From: Nakamurella endophytica
GTDB lineage: Bacteria > Actinomycetota > Actinomycetes > Mycobacteriales > Nakamurellaceae
DNA: 64,000 bases
NCBI RefSeq assembly: GCF_014646215.1
Contig: NZ_BMNA01000014.1
Span: 25,372 to 89,371, forward strand
Direction of reading: 5' to 3'
In this document: in pieces, positions 26,355 through 34,889 of the stretch
How positions within the stretch are numbered: position 1 is the stretch's first letter
Layout: the number at the start of each line of letters is the position of its first letter
Notes under the pieces: generated by a model
Seen by the model: the letters and a program-made list of their open reading frames with translations, nothing else
Told to the model about the DNA's origin: nothing
Database searches by the model: none
Position numbers and translations under genes: made by a program

Positions 26355-26989
26355 GGCGCCGCGGGCACGGGCCGCCCCAGGCCGTCCAGCACCTCGGCGG
26401 TGGGCAGGGCGCCGAGCGAGGCACCATCCAGCACCAGCTTGGAACCGCGCACCCCGGAGCCGATGACCACCGGGCCGGCCGCGGCGACCGCGGAGTCCAC
26501 CAGCACCGGCCAGCCGGCCGGCAGCCCGACCGGGGTGATGCCGCCGTACTCCATGGCGGTCGCGGCCACCGTCTCGTCGTGCCCGCCGAACGACACCTTG
26601 CGGACGTCCATCCGGCGGCGGACGGCGCCGTTGACGTCGGCCCTCGTCGTGGCCAGCACCACCGCCGCGGCCCAGCGCACCTCGCCCTCCCGGCGGCCGG
26701 AGACGACGACGCAGTTGGCACTGCGCTCCGCCGGCACGTCGTAGGCCGCGCAGAACGCGGCGGTGTCGGCGAGCGCCGGATCGATCGCGGCGACGAGCAC
26801 GGCGAGGTGGGCGGGGTCGCCCAGGTCGCCGCGCCGCAACGCCTGCAGCACGGGCTCGGCCACCAGGTCCGGCCGGTCCAGGACCGGCACGGCGTCCAGG
26901 GCTGGGAAGGCTGCGGCCAAGACAGTGGCCAGGACAGTGCCCCGGACAGGGGCGGGCGCCGGGGACGGCCCGGCGGGCTCGGCGGTCAT
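26351..26989 (-). CDS. YbaK/EbsC-type aminoacyl-tRNA deacylase-like protein
   Basis: 212 residues. The YbaK/ProX-like editing fold covers about 75-205, with ANCVVVSG, VVLATTRADVNGAVRRRMDVRKVSF, YGGITPVGLP and VVIGSGVRGSKLVLDGASL. Family members hydrolyse mischarged tRNAs, but some actinobacterial ones are uncharacterised. ATG 26989 is used; GTG 26998 is possible. Overlaps the GNAT gene by four bases. Confidence 0.85.
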   Translation of the reverse strand: MTAEPAGPSPAPAPVRGTVLATVLAAAFPALDAVPVLDRPDLVAEPVLQALRRGDLGDPAHLAVLVAAIDPALADTAAFCAAYDVPAERSANCVVVSGRREGEVRWAAAVVLATTRADVNGAVRRRMDVRKVSFGGHDETVAATAMEYGGITPVGLPAGWPVLVDSAVAAAGPVVIGSGVRGSKLVLDGASLGALPTAEVLDGLGRPVPAAP

Positions 26990-27059
26990 GCCGGCCACTC
27001 TGACACGGGTGCCCGTGGGCGTGGGCGGCTGACCGGCGTGGCGCTGTGCGCAACGACGG

Positions 27060-28562
27060 TCAGCGGGCCACCCCCGACCCGGCGGGGGTCGGGCCCGGCT
27101 GCGCCGTGGCGGTGTCGGAGTGCGCAGGGGCGGCGTCGGAGTGCGCAGGGGCGGCGGGTCCCAGCCAGCCGAGCCCGCGCAGGTCGATCGGACCGGCCTG
27201 CAGGTGCCGGCCGAGCGGCCGGTCGTCGACCAGGCGACCGTCGTCCACCACCACCCGGCCGCCGACCAGCACCGTCGTCGGCCGGCCGGTCAGCCACATG
27301 CCCTCGTACGGCGTGTAGTCCGTGGCCATGTGCAGGTCCGCGGCCGTCACCTGCCACCGGGCGTCGGGATCCCACAGCACGACGTCGGCGTCCGCGCCCG
27401 GCATCAGCGATCCCTTGCGCGGGTACAGGCCGTTGGTGCGGGCCGGGTTCGCCGCGGTCAGCTCGACGAAGCGTGGTAGCGGCAGACCCTGGTCGACGAC
27501 GTACCGGGAGAAGACGACCGGCAACCGGGTCTCGACGCCCGGCAACCCGTTCGGCATCTGCCGCACGTCGTGCCGGTGCGCGCGCTTCTGGGCCAGGTCG
27601 TAGCAGCAGTGGTCGGAACCGATCGTGCTGATCTCGCCGGTGAACAGGTGCCGGCCCAGGGCGGCCACGGTGGCGGCCGGCCGCAGCGGCGGGCAGCACA
27701 CGAACCGCTCGGGTTCCTCGCCGGAGTAGCGCGTCTCGTCCAGCACCAGGTGGTGCGCGACGGACTCGGTGAAGGCGGCCAGCCCCCGCCGGCGGGCGGC
27801 GGCGACCAACTCGACGGCCTCGGGTGTCGACTGGTGCACGAAGTACACGGGCGCACCCTGCGACTCCGCGATGGCGAGGATGGCTGCCACCGAGGCGGTC
27901 TCGGCCAGCTCCGGACGGGTGTCCGGCATGTGCCCGGCGTCCACGCCGCCGCGGGTCTGCGCCCGGTGCTGCGCGTCCTCGACGATCGGGTTCGACTCGC
28001 AGTGGATGACGACCATGCCGTCCCCGCCGCGCAGGGCGTGCATGGTGGCCAGGATGGTGTCCTCGTCGGCCATCGTCTCGCCGCGGTAGGTGGTGAACAT
28101 CTTCACCGTGCGGATGCCGTCGGCGGCCAGCGACCGGAGCTGGTCGGCGGTGGTGTCGTCCCACTCGACCACGCAGGCGTGCAGCGCGGCGTCGCACAGA
28201 CCCTCGGTCGCCTTGGCGCGCTGCCGGTGGGCCGCGTCGATCGGCGACTGCCCGGGACGCGGGATGGCGAAGTCGACGATCGTCGTCGTGCCGCCGAAGA
28301 CGGCGGCGGTCGTGCACTGCCGGTAGTCGTCGAGCGAGGTCCACTCGCCGGAGGTGAACCCGACGTGGCAGTGCGGATCGACGCCGCCGGGGAGCACCAG
28401 CCGGCCCGAGGCGTCGACCACCCGGGCGGCCGCCGCACCGTCGGGCCGATCGCCCGGTCGCAGCAGCGCCTGCACCACGCCGTCCCGGATCCACAGGTCC
28501 GCCGGTCCCTGCCACGCCGAGTCCACGACGGTGCCGCCGCGGACCAGCACGTCGACGCTCAC
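27060..28562 (-). CDS. Dihydropyrimidinase/hydantoinase-family amidohydrolase
   Basis: 500 residues. Opens cyclic imides or dihydropyrimidines with a binuclear zinc site. Metal ligands are visible: DPHCH (His64, His66), the carbamylated-lysine position TVKMFTTYRG (Lys154), VVIHCES, YFVHQST and Asp in TIGSDHC. The C-terminal 40 residues are an Ala/Ser/Pro tail with imperfect APAHSD repeats. GTG 28562 overlaps the upstream stop (GTGA). Last enzyme in the minus-strand catabolic cluster; expected substrates are hydantoin-like or dihydropyrimidine-like. Confidence 0.92.
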   Translation of the reverse strand: MSVDVLVRGGTVVDSAWQGPADLWIRDGVVQALLRPGDRPDGAAAARVVDASGRLVLPGGVDPHCHVGFTSGEWTSLDDYRQCTTAAVFGGTTTIVDFAIPRPGQSPIDAAHRQRAKATEGLCDAALHACVVEWDDTTADQLRSLAADGIRTVKMFTTYRGETMADEDTILATMHALRGGDGMVVIHCESNPIVEDAQHRAQTRGGVDAGHMPDTRPELAETASVAAILAIAESQGAPVYFVHQSTPEAVELVAAARRRGLAAFTESVAHHLVLDETRYSGEEPERFVCCPPLRPAATVAALGRHLFTGEISTIGSDHCCYDLAQKRAHRHDVRQMPNGLPGVETRLPVVFSRYVVDQGLPLPRFVELTAANPARTNGLYPRKGSLMPGADADVVLWDPDARWQVTAADLHMATDYTPYEGMWLTGRPTTVLVGGRVVVDDGRLVDDRPLGRHLQAGPIDLRGLGWLGPAAPAHSDAAPAHSDTATAQPGPTPAGSGVAR

Positions 28563-28960
28563 CGCTGCCGCCCGATCGCCGCCAGGTACGCCAGCCAGCC
28601 GCCGCGGTCGGTGATGTCCACGACGCCCGGCAGGTCCAGCGCGTCCGCGCGCATCCGCATCGAGAGCGAGCCGGAACCGTCCTCCAGCTCGATGACGCCG
28701 AGCTCCAGCTCGAGAGGTTCCTGCGGCAGCAGGCCCTCCCGCAGCACCGCGTACGAGACCACGTACACCTCACCCGGTACCGACGTCCCACCGCTGTCGA
28801 CCGGGTGCAGGCCGGGGAACTCGTCGCGCACCGAGTAGAAGCGGTACCGGGGCGCGGTCCGCACCGGTCCCAGCAGGCGGCCGCCGGCCAGCGCGCCGTT
28901 CAGGCTGCCCCCGGACAGTGCCTGCCCGTTGACGAACATCCGGACCTCGTCGCCGTCCAT
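28559..28960 (-). CDS. Stand-alone allophanate hydrolase C-terminal-like protein
   Basis: 133 residues resembling the small domain found at the C-terminus of AtzF-type allophanate hydrolases: VNGQALSGGSLNGAL, LLGPVRTAPRYRFYSV, GTSVPGEVYVVSYAVL and LELGVIELEDGSGSLSM. In AtzF this domain releases CO2 and ammonia from N-carboxycarbamate, acting after the amidase domain. Here the amidase domain is absent and the gene is coupled by GTGA overlap to the hydantoinase. ATG 28960 has GGAGGAG upstream. The role in the pathway is inferred. Confidence 0.75.
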   Translation of the reverse strand: MDGDEVRMFVNGQALSGGSLNGALAGGRLLGPVRTAPRYRFYSVRDEFPGLHPVDSGGTSVPGEVYVVSYAVLREGLLPQEPLELELGVIELEDGSGSLSMRMRADALDLPGVVDITDRGGWLAYLAAIGRQR

Positions 28961-29137
28961 GCGGGTCTCCTCCCGGTCTGCACCTGTGCGGTGTCGTGCC
29001 GTCCGTGTGGCTGTCGTTCCGTCGCGCTGGATCCGCGACCCGGCGCCGGCGCTCCCGGTGCAGTGTCGGTCACCGTCGTTGCCGGGCCGTTGCAGTGCTG
29101 TTGCCGCGAGCCGGGTGTCGCCGGTGGCCCGGCCCGC

Positions 29138-29941
29138 TCAGGTGGCCACCGCGCGCAGCCGTTCCCTGGCCACCGCAGGGTCCGGGACCGGGACCGCGGC
29201 CAGCAGCGAGCGGGTGTACGGGTGCTGCGGGTGCTCGTAGACCTGGTCGCGGTCGCCGATCTCGACGATCCTGCCCTGCTCCATCACGGCGACCCGCTCG
29301 CACAGGTACCGGACCACGGCCAGATCGTGCGCGATGAACAGCAGGGACAGCCCGAACCGCCCGCGCAGCTCGTTGAACAGGTTCAACACCTGCGCCTGCA
29401 CCGAGACGTCCAGCGACGAGACCGGCTCGTCGCAGACGAGCAGCCGCGGGCGCACCGCCAAGGCGCGGGCGATCGCGATGCGCTGCCGCTGGCCGCCGGA
29501 GAAGGACTGCGGGTGCCGGTCCAGGTCGGTGCCGCCCATGCCGACCGTCTCGAGCAGCTCGGCGGCGGCCGCCCGCAGCTTCGCCCGGGAGCGGGCGACG
29601 CGGTGCACGACCAGGGGCTCGCCGACGAGCTGCGCGACGGTCATCCGGGGGTCGAGCGAGGAGTACGGGTCCTGGAACACCATCTGCATGACGCGCCGCG
29701 CGCCGCGCACCTGGTCGCGGCCGCCGGCCAGGTCGTGGCCGTCCACGAGCACCCGGCCGGCGTCCGGCTGCAGCAGGCCGTTGACCAGCCGGGCCGTCGT
29801 CGACTTGCCGGAGCCGGACTCGCCGACCAGGCCCAGGCAGGCACCGGCCGGCACGGTGAAGCTGACGTCGTCCACCGCCGGCGCGCTGCGTCCGCGGAAC
29901 GTCTTGGTCAGCCCCTGCACGACGAGCAGGTCGCCGGTCAC
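29138..29941 (-). CDS. Peptide/solute ABC importer ATPase (DppF type)
   Basis: 267 residues. Walker [16 protein letters not shown], signature FSGGQRQRIAIARAL, Walker B LLVCDEPVSSLDVSVQ, and the Opp/Dpp-specific C-terminal HPQHPYTRSLLAAVPVPDP. GTG 29941 overlaps the dppD-like stop (GTGA). Energises the Dpp-type importer of the catabolic cluster. Confidence 0.93.
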   Translation of the reverse strand: MTGDLLVVQGLTKTFRGRSAPAVDDVSFTVPAGACLGLVGESGSGKSTTARLVNGLLQPDAGRVLVDGHDLAGGRDQVRGARRVMQMVFQDPYSSLDPRMTVAQLVGEPLVVHRVARSRAKLRAAAAELLETVGMGGTDLDRHPQSFSGGQRQRIAIARALAVRPRLLVCDEPVSSLDVSVQAQVLNLFNELRGRFGLSLLFIAHDLAVVRYLCERVAVMEQGRIVEIGDRDQVYEHPQHPYTRSLLAAVPVPDPAVARERLRAVAT

Positions 29942-30909
29942 CGGGTCACCTCCTGGGTCGGGGCGGCGTCCCCCGCCGCGGGTCCCGGCGTCTCCGGCGG
30001 CACCACGGCCAGCGGGACGGACGGGTCCGCGTCCAACCGCGGGACCGCGCCGAGCAGGCCCCGGGTGTACGGGTCGTGCGGCCGGGCGTAGACCTCGTCC
30101 ACCGTCCCGCGTTCCACGACGCGGCCGGAGCGCAGCACCACGATGTCGTCGGCGAACCCGGCGACGATGCCCAGGTCGTGGGTGATGAGCACGACGGACA
30201 TGCCGCGGTCGTCGGCGAGCCGCCGCAGCACCGCCAGCACCTGCGCCTGGACCCGGACGTCCAGTGCCGTGGTCGGTTCGTCGGCGATCAGCACCTCGGG
30301 ATCGGCGATCACCGCGATGGCGATCACGACCCGCTGCCGCATGCCGCCGGAGAACTGGTGCGGGTAGTCGTCGAACCGCCGGGCCGCGTCCCGCACCCCC
30401 AGCTGGCCGAGCAGGTCGATGCCGCGCCGGCGGGCCTCCGCCCGGCTGACGCCACGGAACCGCAACGGCTGCATGATCTGCCAGCCGACGGTCATCACCG
30501 GGTTCAGGGCGGACAGCGGATCCTGGAACACCAGCCCGACCCGCGCGCCGCGGACGGTGCGCAGCCGGCGCCGCGGCAGCGCCAGGACGTCGGTGTCGCC
30601 GAGCAGCACGCGGCCGCTCACCCGCGCGTCCGGGTCCAGCCGGAGCACCGCCCGGGCGGTGACCGACTTGCCGGATCCCGACTCACCGACGACGGCCAGC
30701 GTCCGCCCCCGGCCCACGGACAGGTCGACGCCGTGCACCACCTCGGCTGATCCGGAGGCCGACGGGTAGCTCACCCGCAGGTCCTGCACGGTGAGCGCGG
30801 GACGCTGCTGCGCCGGTCCGAACGGCGCGTCACCCGGTGCGGTGCCGGACGACGGGCGCAACGGGACGGCGGCCGGCGCCGCGCCCCCGGTCCCCCGACC
30901 GGCGGTCAC
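29938..30909 (-). CDS. Peptide/solute ABC importer ATPase (DppD type)
   Basis: 323 residues. Walker [16 protein letters not shown], signature [15 protein letters not shown], Walker [15 protein letters not shown]-terminal [18 protein letters not shown]. The first 45 residues are low complexity and may not be needed; a later start cannot be excluded. GTG 30909 overlaps the DppC-like permease stop (GTGA). Confidence 0.92.
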   Translation of the reverse strand: MTAGRGTGGAAPAAVPLRPSSGTAPGDAPFGPAQQRPALTVQDLRVSYPSASGSAEVVHGVDLSVGRGRTLAVVGESGSGKSVTARAVLRLDPDARVSGRVLLGDTDVLALPRRRLRTVRGARVGLVFQDPLSALNPVMTVGWQIMQPLRFRGVSRAEARRRGIDLLGQLGVRDAARRFDDYPHQFSGGMRQRVVIAIAVIADPEVLIADEPTTALDVRVQAQVLAVLRRLADDRGMSVVLITHDLGIVAGFADDIVVLRSGRVVERGTVDEVYARPHDPYTRGLLGAVPRLDADPSVPLAVVPPETPGPAAGDAAPTQEVTR

Positions 30910-31823
30910 CGGGACCACCGCACGGTCGGATCGGTCCGCACCCGCAGCCAGTCCCCGGCCAGGTTGAACGCCACCGCGGTGACGGCGATGGCCAGGCCCG
31001 GGAAGAGCAGCGCCCACCAGGCCGTGCTGATGTCGTCCACCGCCGCGGCGATCATCGCCCCCCACTCGGCGGCGGGCACCTGGGCGCCGACCCCGACGAA
31101 CGACAGGCCGGAGATGACCAGCATGACCGCGGCGACGTCCAGGGTGACCTGCACGAGCATCACCGGCACCACGGTGGGCAGCAGGTGCCGCACGACCACC
31201 CGGACCGGGCCGGCACCGATCGACCGTGCCGCCTCGACGTACTCGGCGTCGCGGTGCTGCCGGACCACCGTCCGGACCAGCCGGGCGTACCCCGGCCACC
31301 AGGTCAGGCACATGGCGACCACCGCCGACGTCAGGCTGGGCCCCAGCGACGCGGCCAGCCCCAGCGCCAGCACGATGGACGGCAGCGACAGCCCGATGTC
31401 GCAGATCCGCATCAGCACCTCGTCGACCACCCGGCCGCCCAGGGCCGCGGCCGTGCCGATCAGGACGCCCAGCACCGTCGCCACCACCAGCACGATCACG
31501 GTGGCCAGCAGCGTCTCCCGGGCGCCGGTCAGCACCCGGGAGAACACGTCGCGGCCGTTGACGTCGGTACCGAACAGGTGCGCCGCGCTCGGCGGCAGCA
31601 GCGACTGGCCGAGGTCGACGCGGTAGGGGTTCTGCGGTGCGATCCACGGACCGACGACCGCCAGCACCACCATCACCAGCGCGACGACGACGGCCACCCG
31701 CTCCAGGACCGATCCGGCCGGGCCGCGGCGCGGTCGCCGGCGGGCGAACCAGGGTCCGCGCAGCCCTCCGGGTCGCCCGTCGGCCGAGCCGGCCACGGCG
31801 GACCGCCGGGTCGGCGCGGTCAC
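30906..31823 (-). CDS. Peptide/solute ABC importer permease (DppC type)
   Basis: 305 residues. Cytosolic Arg/Pro/Gly-rich N-terminus, then the DppC signature LFGTDVNGRDVFSRVLTGAR, six membrane helices and the EAA loop EAARSIGAGPVRVVVRHLLP. GTG 31823 overlaps the DppB-like stop (GTGA). Confidence 0.92.
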   Translation of the reverse strand: MTAPTRRSAVAGSADGRPGGLRGPWFARRRPRRGPAGSVLERVAVVVALVMVVLAVVGPWIAPQNPYRVDLGQSLLPPSAAHLFGTDVNGRDVFSRVLTGARETLLATVIVLVVATVLGVLIGTAAALGGRVVDEVLMRICDIGLSLPSIVLALGLAASLGPSLTSAVVAMCLTWWPGYARLVRTVVRQHRDAEYVEAARSIGAGPVRVVVRHLLPTVVPVMLVQVTLDVAAVMLVISGLSFVGVGAQVPAAEWGAMIAAAVDDISTAWWALLFPGLAIAVTAVAFNLAGDWLRVRTDPTVRWSR

Positions 31824-32971
31824 CGCTGCACCCCGGCGACCGGGACCGGCGCCGCCGCGGCGTTGTCGGCCCCTGCCTCGACGTCGGGCGCCGACGGGTC
31901 GGTCACCCCGGCCGGACCGACGGCCAGGTCCGGCCGGCCACCCACCGACAGCCCGGACACCGCCCGGCCTCCGCCGCGCAGCCGCGGATCCAGCGCCGGC
32001 TGCAGCAGGTCGACGACGACGTTCGCGACGATGAACACGACGCCGATCGCCAGCACGCTGCCGATCACGGCGTAGAGGTCGTTCTGCAGCACGGCGTTCA
32101 CGGTGTAGGCGCCGATGCCGCCGCGGTTGAACGTCGACTCGACCAGCACCGTCGCGCCCAGCATCCAGCCCAGCTGCATGCCGACGATGGTGATGATCGG
32201 GCCGAGCGCGTTGCGCAGCGCGTGCCGGACCACCACCCGCCACTCCCCCGCACCGGTGGCGCGGGCCAGCTGGACGAAGTCGGCGTCCAGCACCGAGATC
32301 ATCGAGGACCGCACGGTGCGCGCGACGACCGCGATGAACGGCGCGGCCAGGGTCACCGCCGGCAGCACCAGGTGCGCCAGCGCGTTGCCGAAGGTCGCCC
32401 ACCGCCCGGTGACCAGGGCGTCGAAGGTGACCATCCCGGTGAGGTCGTCGACCCGGTAGCCGTAGGTCAGCCGGCCGGACAGCGGCAACCAGTGCAACCG
32501 GTCCGACAGCACCAGCTGCAGGATCAGGCCCAACCAGAACGCTGGGACGGCCGCGCCGAGCAGCACGACCACCCGCGTCAGGCCGTCGGCCCAGCGGCCC
32601 CTGCGGTAGGCCGCGAGCACCCCGAGCGGCACGCCGATGACGAGGTTCAGGAGCATGGCGGCGAGCACCAGCTCCAGCGAGACCGGCAGCACCTCGCCGA
32701 GGTCCGCCAGCACCGGCCGGTGGGTGACCACCGAGGTGCCCAGGTCGCCGTGCAGCAGCCGCCCGGCGTAGCGCAGGAACTGGCGCCACACCGGCTGGTC
32801 CAGGCCCAGCTGGCTCGCCACCGCGGCGATCTGCTCGGGGCTGGCGTTCCGGCCGGCGGCCGCCCGCGCCGGGTCGCCGGGCAGCACCTGGGTCATCAGG
32901 AAGGCGATCACCACCAGCCCGGCGAAGACCAGCACCATCAGCCCGAGCCGGCGCAGCACGACAGCGAGCAC
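31820..32971 (-). CDS. Peptide/solute ABC importer permease (DppB type)
   Basis: 383 residues. First helix plus LVVIAFLMTQVLPGDPARAAAG and GLDQPVWRQFLRYAGRLLHGDLGTS are classic DppB sequence; the EAA-type loop is ARATGAGEWRVVVRHALRNAL. The last 60 residues are a low-complexity tail not usual in the family. GTG 32971 has AGGAGG six bases upstream, so this gene has its own strong ribosome-binding site after the hairpin at 33028-33067. Confidence 0.92.
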   Translation of the reverse strand: MLAVVLRRLGLMVLVFAGLVVIAFLMTQVLPGDPARAAAGRNASPEQIAAVASQLGLDQPVWRQFLRYAGRLLHGDLGTSVVTHRPVLADLGEVLPVSLELVLAAMLLNLVIGVPLGVLAAYRRGRWADGLTRVVVLLGAAVPAFWLGLILQLVLSDRLHWLPLSGRLTYGYRVDDLTGMVTFDALVTGRWATFGNALAHLVLPAVTLAAPFIAVVARTVRSSMISVLDADFVQLARATGAGEWRVVVRHALRNALGPIITIVGMQLGWMLGATVLVESTFNRGGIGAYTVNAVLQNDLYAVIGSVLAIGVVFIVANVVVDLLQPALDPRLRGGGRAVSGLSVGGRPDLAVGPAGVTDPSAPDVEAGADNAAAAPVPVAGVQR

Positions 32972-33027
32972 TCCACACCTCCTGACGGTCGGGGTCGGTC
33001 GGCCGCGCCGGGACGCGACAGCCGGGG

Positions 33028-33067
33028 GCGGGTGGGCCGGGTCGAGGGGAACCCACGGCCCACCCGC
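33028..33067 (-). terminator. Strong hairpin between SBP and permease genes
   Basis: Perfect 12-bp inverted repeat (GCGGGTGGGCCG / CGGCCCACCCGC) with a 16-base loop, starting five bases after the substrate-binding protein stop codon. Its position inside an operon suggests partial termination or 3'-end protection that gives more binding protein than permease. Confidence 0.65.
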
Positions 33068-33072
33068 GTCTG

Positions 33073-34812
33073 TCAGCTGACCGAGATGGCGTAGACGTCG
33101 ACGGTCTGGTGGTGCGACGCCCGGTAGGTGAACCCGGACAGCCGGGCGTTGTAGACGGCGACGGCCTTGGGGTTGGACATGTTCACCGCCAGCGCGTCGT
33201 CCATCACCTGTTGCTGTGCCTGCGTGTACAGCTGGCACCGCTGCGACTCGTCCGTCAGCTGCTGCGCCTTCTCGACCAGCGCGTCGTAGTTCTTGTCCGA
33301 GAAACCGCCCCAGTTCTGGCCGCCGCCGATGAACTTCGAGTCGTAGTTCACGTACATCACCGCATCGGCGTCCGGGTAGGCCGGGAAGGCGTAGATCATC
33401 CCCAGGTCCGGCGTCGTCTCCGGCTTGGCCACCAGCTCGGCGTACTGCGGGTAGGTGATCGCCTGCAGGTCGAGCGTCACGCCGATGTCCGCGAGGTTGG
33501 AATGCAGCAGCGCCGCGGCCTGCTCCATCTCCGCGGTGGCCTTGAGGTAGGTCATCGTCAGGTGCACACCGGACAGGCCGGCGTCGGCCAGCAGCTTCTT
33601 GGCCTTGGCCGGGTCGTACGTCGGCTGGTCCAGATCCTTGTCGGCGCAGCTCATCCCCGACGCCATCGGCCCGACGACCCGCTGCCCCGCACCCTTGAGG
33701 ATCTTGTCGATGTGCTGCTGGTAGTTGTACGAGTACTCGATCGCCTGGCGCAGCGCCTTGTTCTGCAGCTTGCTGCCCGGATACATGTTGAAGAAGACCG
33801 ACAGCACCACGTTCGTCGGTGCCTGGTCCACCTTGAACTGCGAGTCGGCGGCGAAGGACGCCCAGTCGTTCGGTGCGATGTCCATCGCCACGTCCACGTC
33901 GCCGTTGCGCAGCGAGGACTTCTGCGTCGACGCCTCGGAGATGTAGCGGAACACCACATCCTTGGCCTGGCCGGTGAAGCCGCGGAAGTAGCCGTCGAAG
34001 CGGGTGAACTCGGCCTGCTGGCCGTTGGTGTACTTGACCAGGCTGTACGGTCCGGAACCGGCGTCGTTGGTGGCCAGCCACTTCTGCCCGTCGTCGGAGC
34101 CGGCGTTCTTGGTGACCAGCGCCGAGTTCACGATGTACACCCGGGTCAGCGCGGACAGGAACGGCGCGTACGGGGCCTTGAGCGTGATGGCGACCTGATC
34201 GTCCGCGACCGCCTTGCTGCTGGCGTACGCCGTGGTGAACGACGCGACGCCGATGCCGAGCTTCTTGATGCGGTCGAGGGTGAACACCACGTCCTTGGCC
34301 GTCAGTGCCGTCCCGTCGTGGAACTTCACCCCGGGCTTGAGGTCGACCGTGACGGTGGTGCCCTTGCTGTCGACCTTCCAGCCCGACGCCAGGATGCCGG
34401 CGAGCTTGCCGGAGGAGTCGTAGCTGAGCAGGGTGTCGTACGCCGGGATGACCACCTCGTCGACGGTCGAGTTGTCCGCCTGCACCGGGTCGAACGTCGC
34501 CGGGATCTCGTTCTCCGCGATGATCAACGTGTTGGCCCTGGGATCGGTCGGGCCGGCGGGCGCTGCCGTGGAGCCGGTGGATCCGGCCGGGGCGGAGCCG
34601 GCCGTGGTGCCGCCGCCGGAGGCACCGCCCCCGGCGGTCGCGGCCGCGGCCGACGACGAGGACCCGGCGGACGAGGACAGCGGGGCGCCGCTGTCACTGC
34701 CGCAGGCGGACAGCAGCAGGGCGGCCGCCGTGCCGGTGGCGACCAGCAGGCCGGGGCGGGACCGGCGGGCGGAGGACCGCCGGGGCCGGTCGTGCGGGTG
34801 GTGGAGCGGCAT
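33073..34812 (-). CDS. Peptide/solute ABC substrate-binding lipoprotein (DppA type)
   Basis: 579 residues. Signal peptide with LLLSAC lipobox, Ser/Ala/Gly-rich linker, then SBP_bac_5 family: DTLLSYDSSGKLAGILASGW, VKFHDGTALTAKDVVFTLDRI, GSGPYSLVKYTNGQQAEF and RQAIEYSYNYQQHI. ATG 34812 has GAAAGG upstream. Ligand is unknown; with the enzymes around it, a cyclic amide, hydantoin or small peptide-like compound is plausible. Confidence 0.93.
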   Translation of the reverse strand: MPLHHPHDRPRRSSARRSRPGLLVATGTAAALLLSACGSDSGAPLSSSAGSSSSAAAATAGGGASGGGTTAGSAPAGSTGSTAAPAGPTDPRANTLIIAENEIPATFDPVQADNSTVDEVVIPAYDTLLSYDSSGKLAGILASGWKVDSKGTTVTVDLKPGVKFHDGTALTAKDVVFTLDRIKKLGIGVASFTTAYASSKAVADDQVAITLKAPYAPFLSALTRVYIVNSALVTKNAGSDDGQKWLATNDAGSGPYSLVKYTNGQQAEFTRFDGYFRGFTGQAKDVVFRYISEASTQKSSLRNGDVDVAMDIAPNDWASFAADSQFKVDQAPTNVVLSVFFNMYPGSKLQNKALRQAIEYSYNYQQHIDKILKGAGQRVVGPMASGMSCADKDLDQPTYDPAKAKKLLADAGLSGVHLTMTYLKATAEMEQAAALLHSNLADIGVTLDLQAITYPQYAELVAKPETTPDLGMIYAFPAYPDADAVMYVNYDSKFIGGGQNWGGFSDKNYDALVEKAQQLTDESQRCQLYTQAQQQVMDDALAVNMSNPKAVAVYNARLSGFTYRASHHQTVDVYAISVS

Positions 34813-34889
34813 CGCGGGACACCTTTCGACGGAGGTCGGTGACGAGTGGTCCGGGTGGAGGTCCGGATGGGGGTCCGGGTGGGTACCGG
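34813..34889. repeat. Short GGTCCGG(A/G)TGG repeats between HyuB-like and SBP genes
   Basis: Three imperfect copies of ggtccgg-tgggg in a 77-bp spacer, next to the SBP ribosome-binding site. No clear hairpin terminator seen, so read-through from the enzyme genes is likely. Confidence 0.5.
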
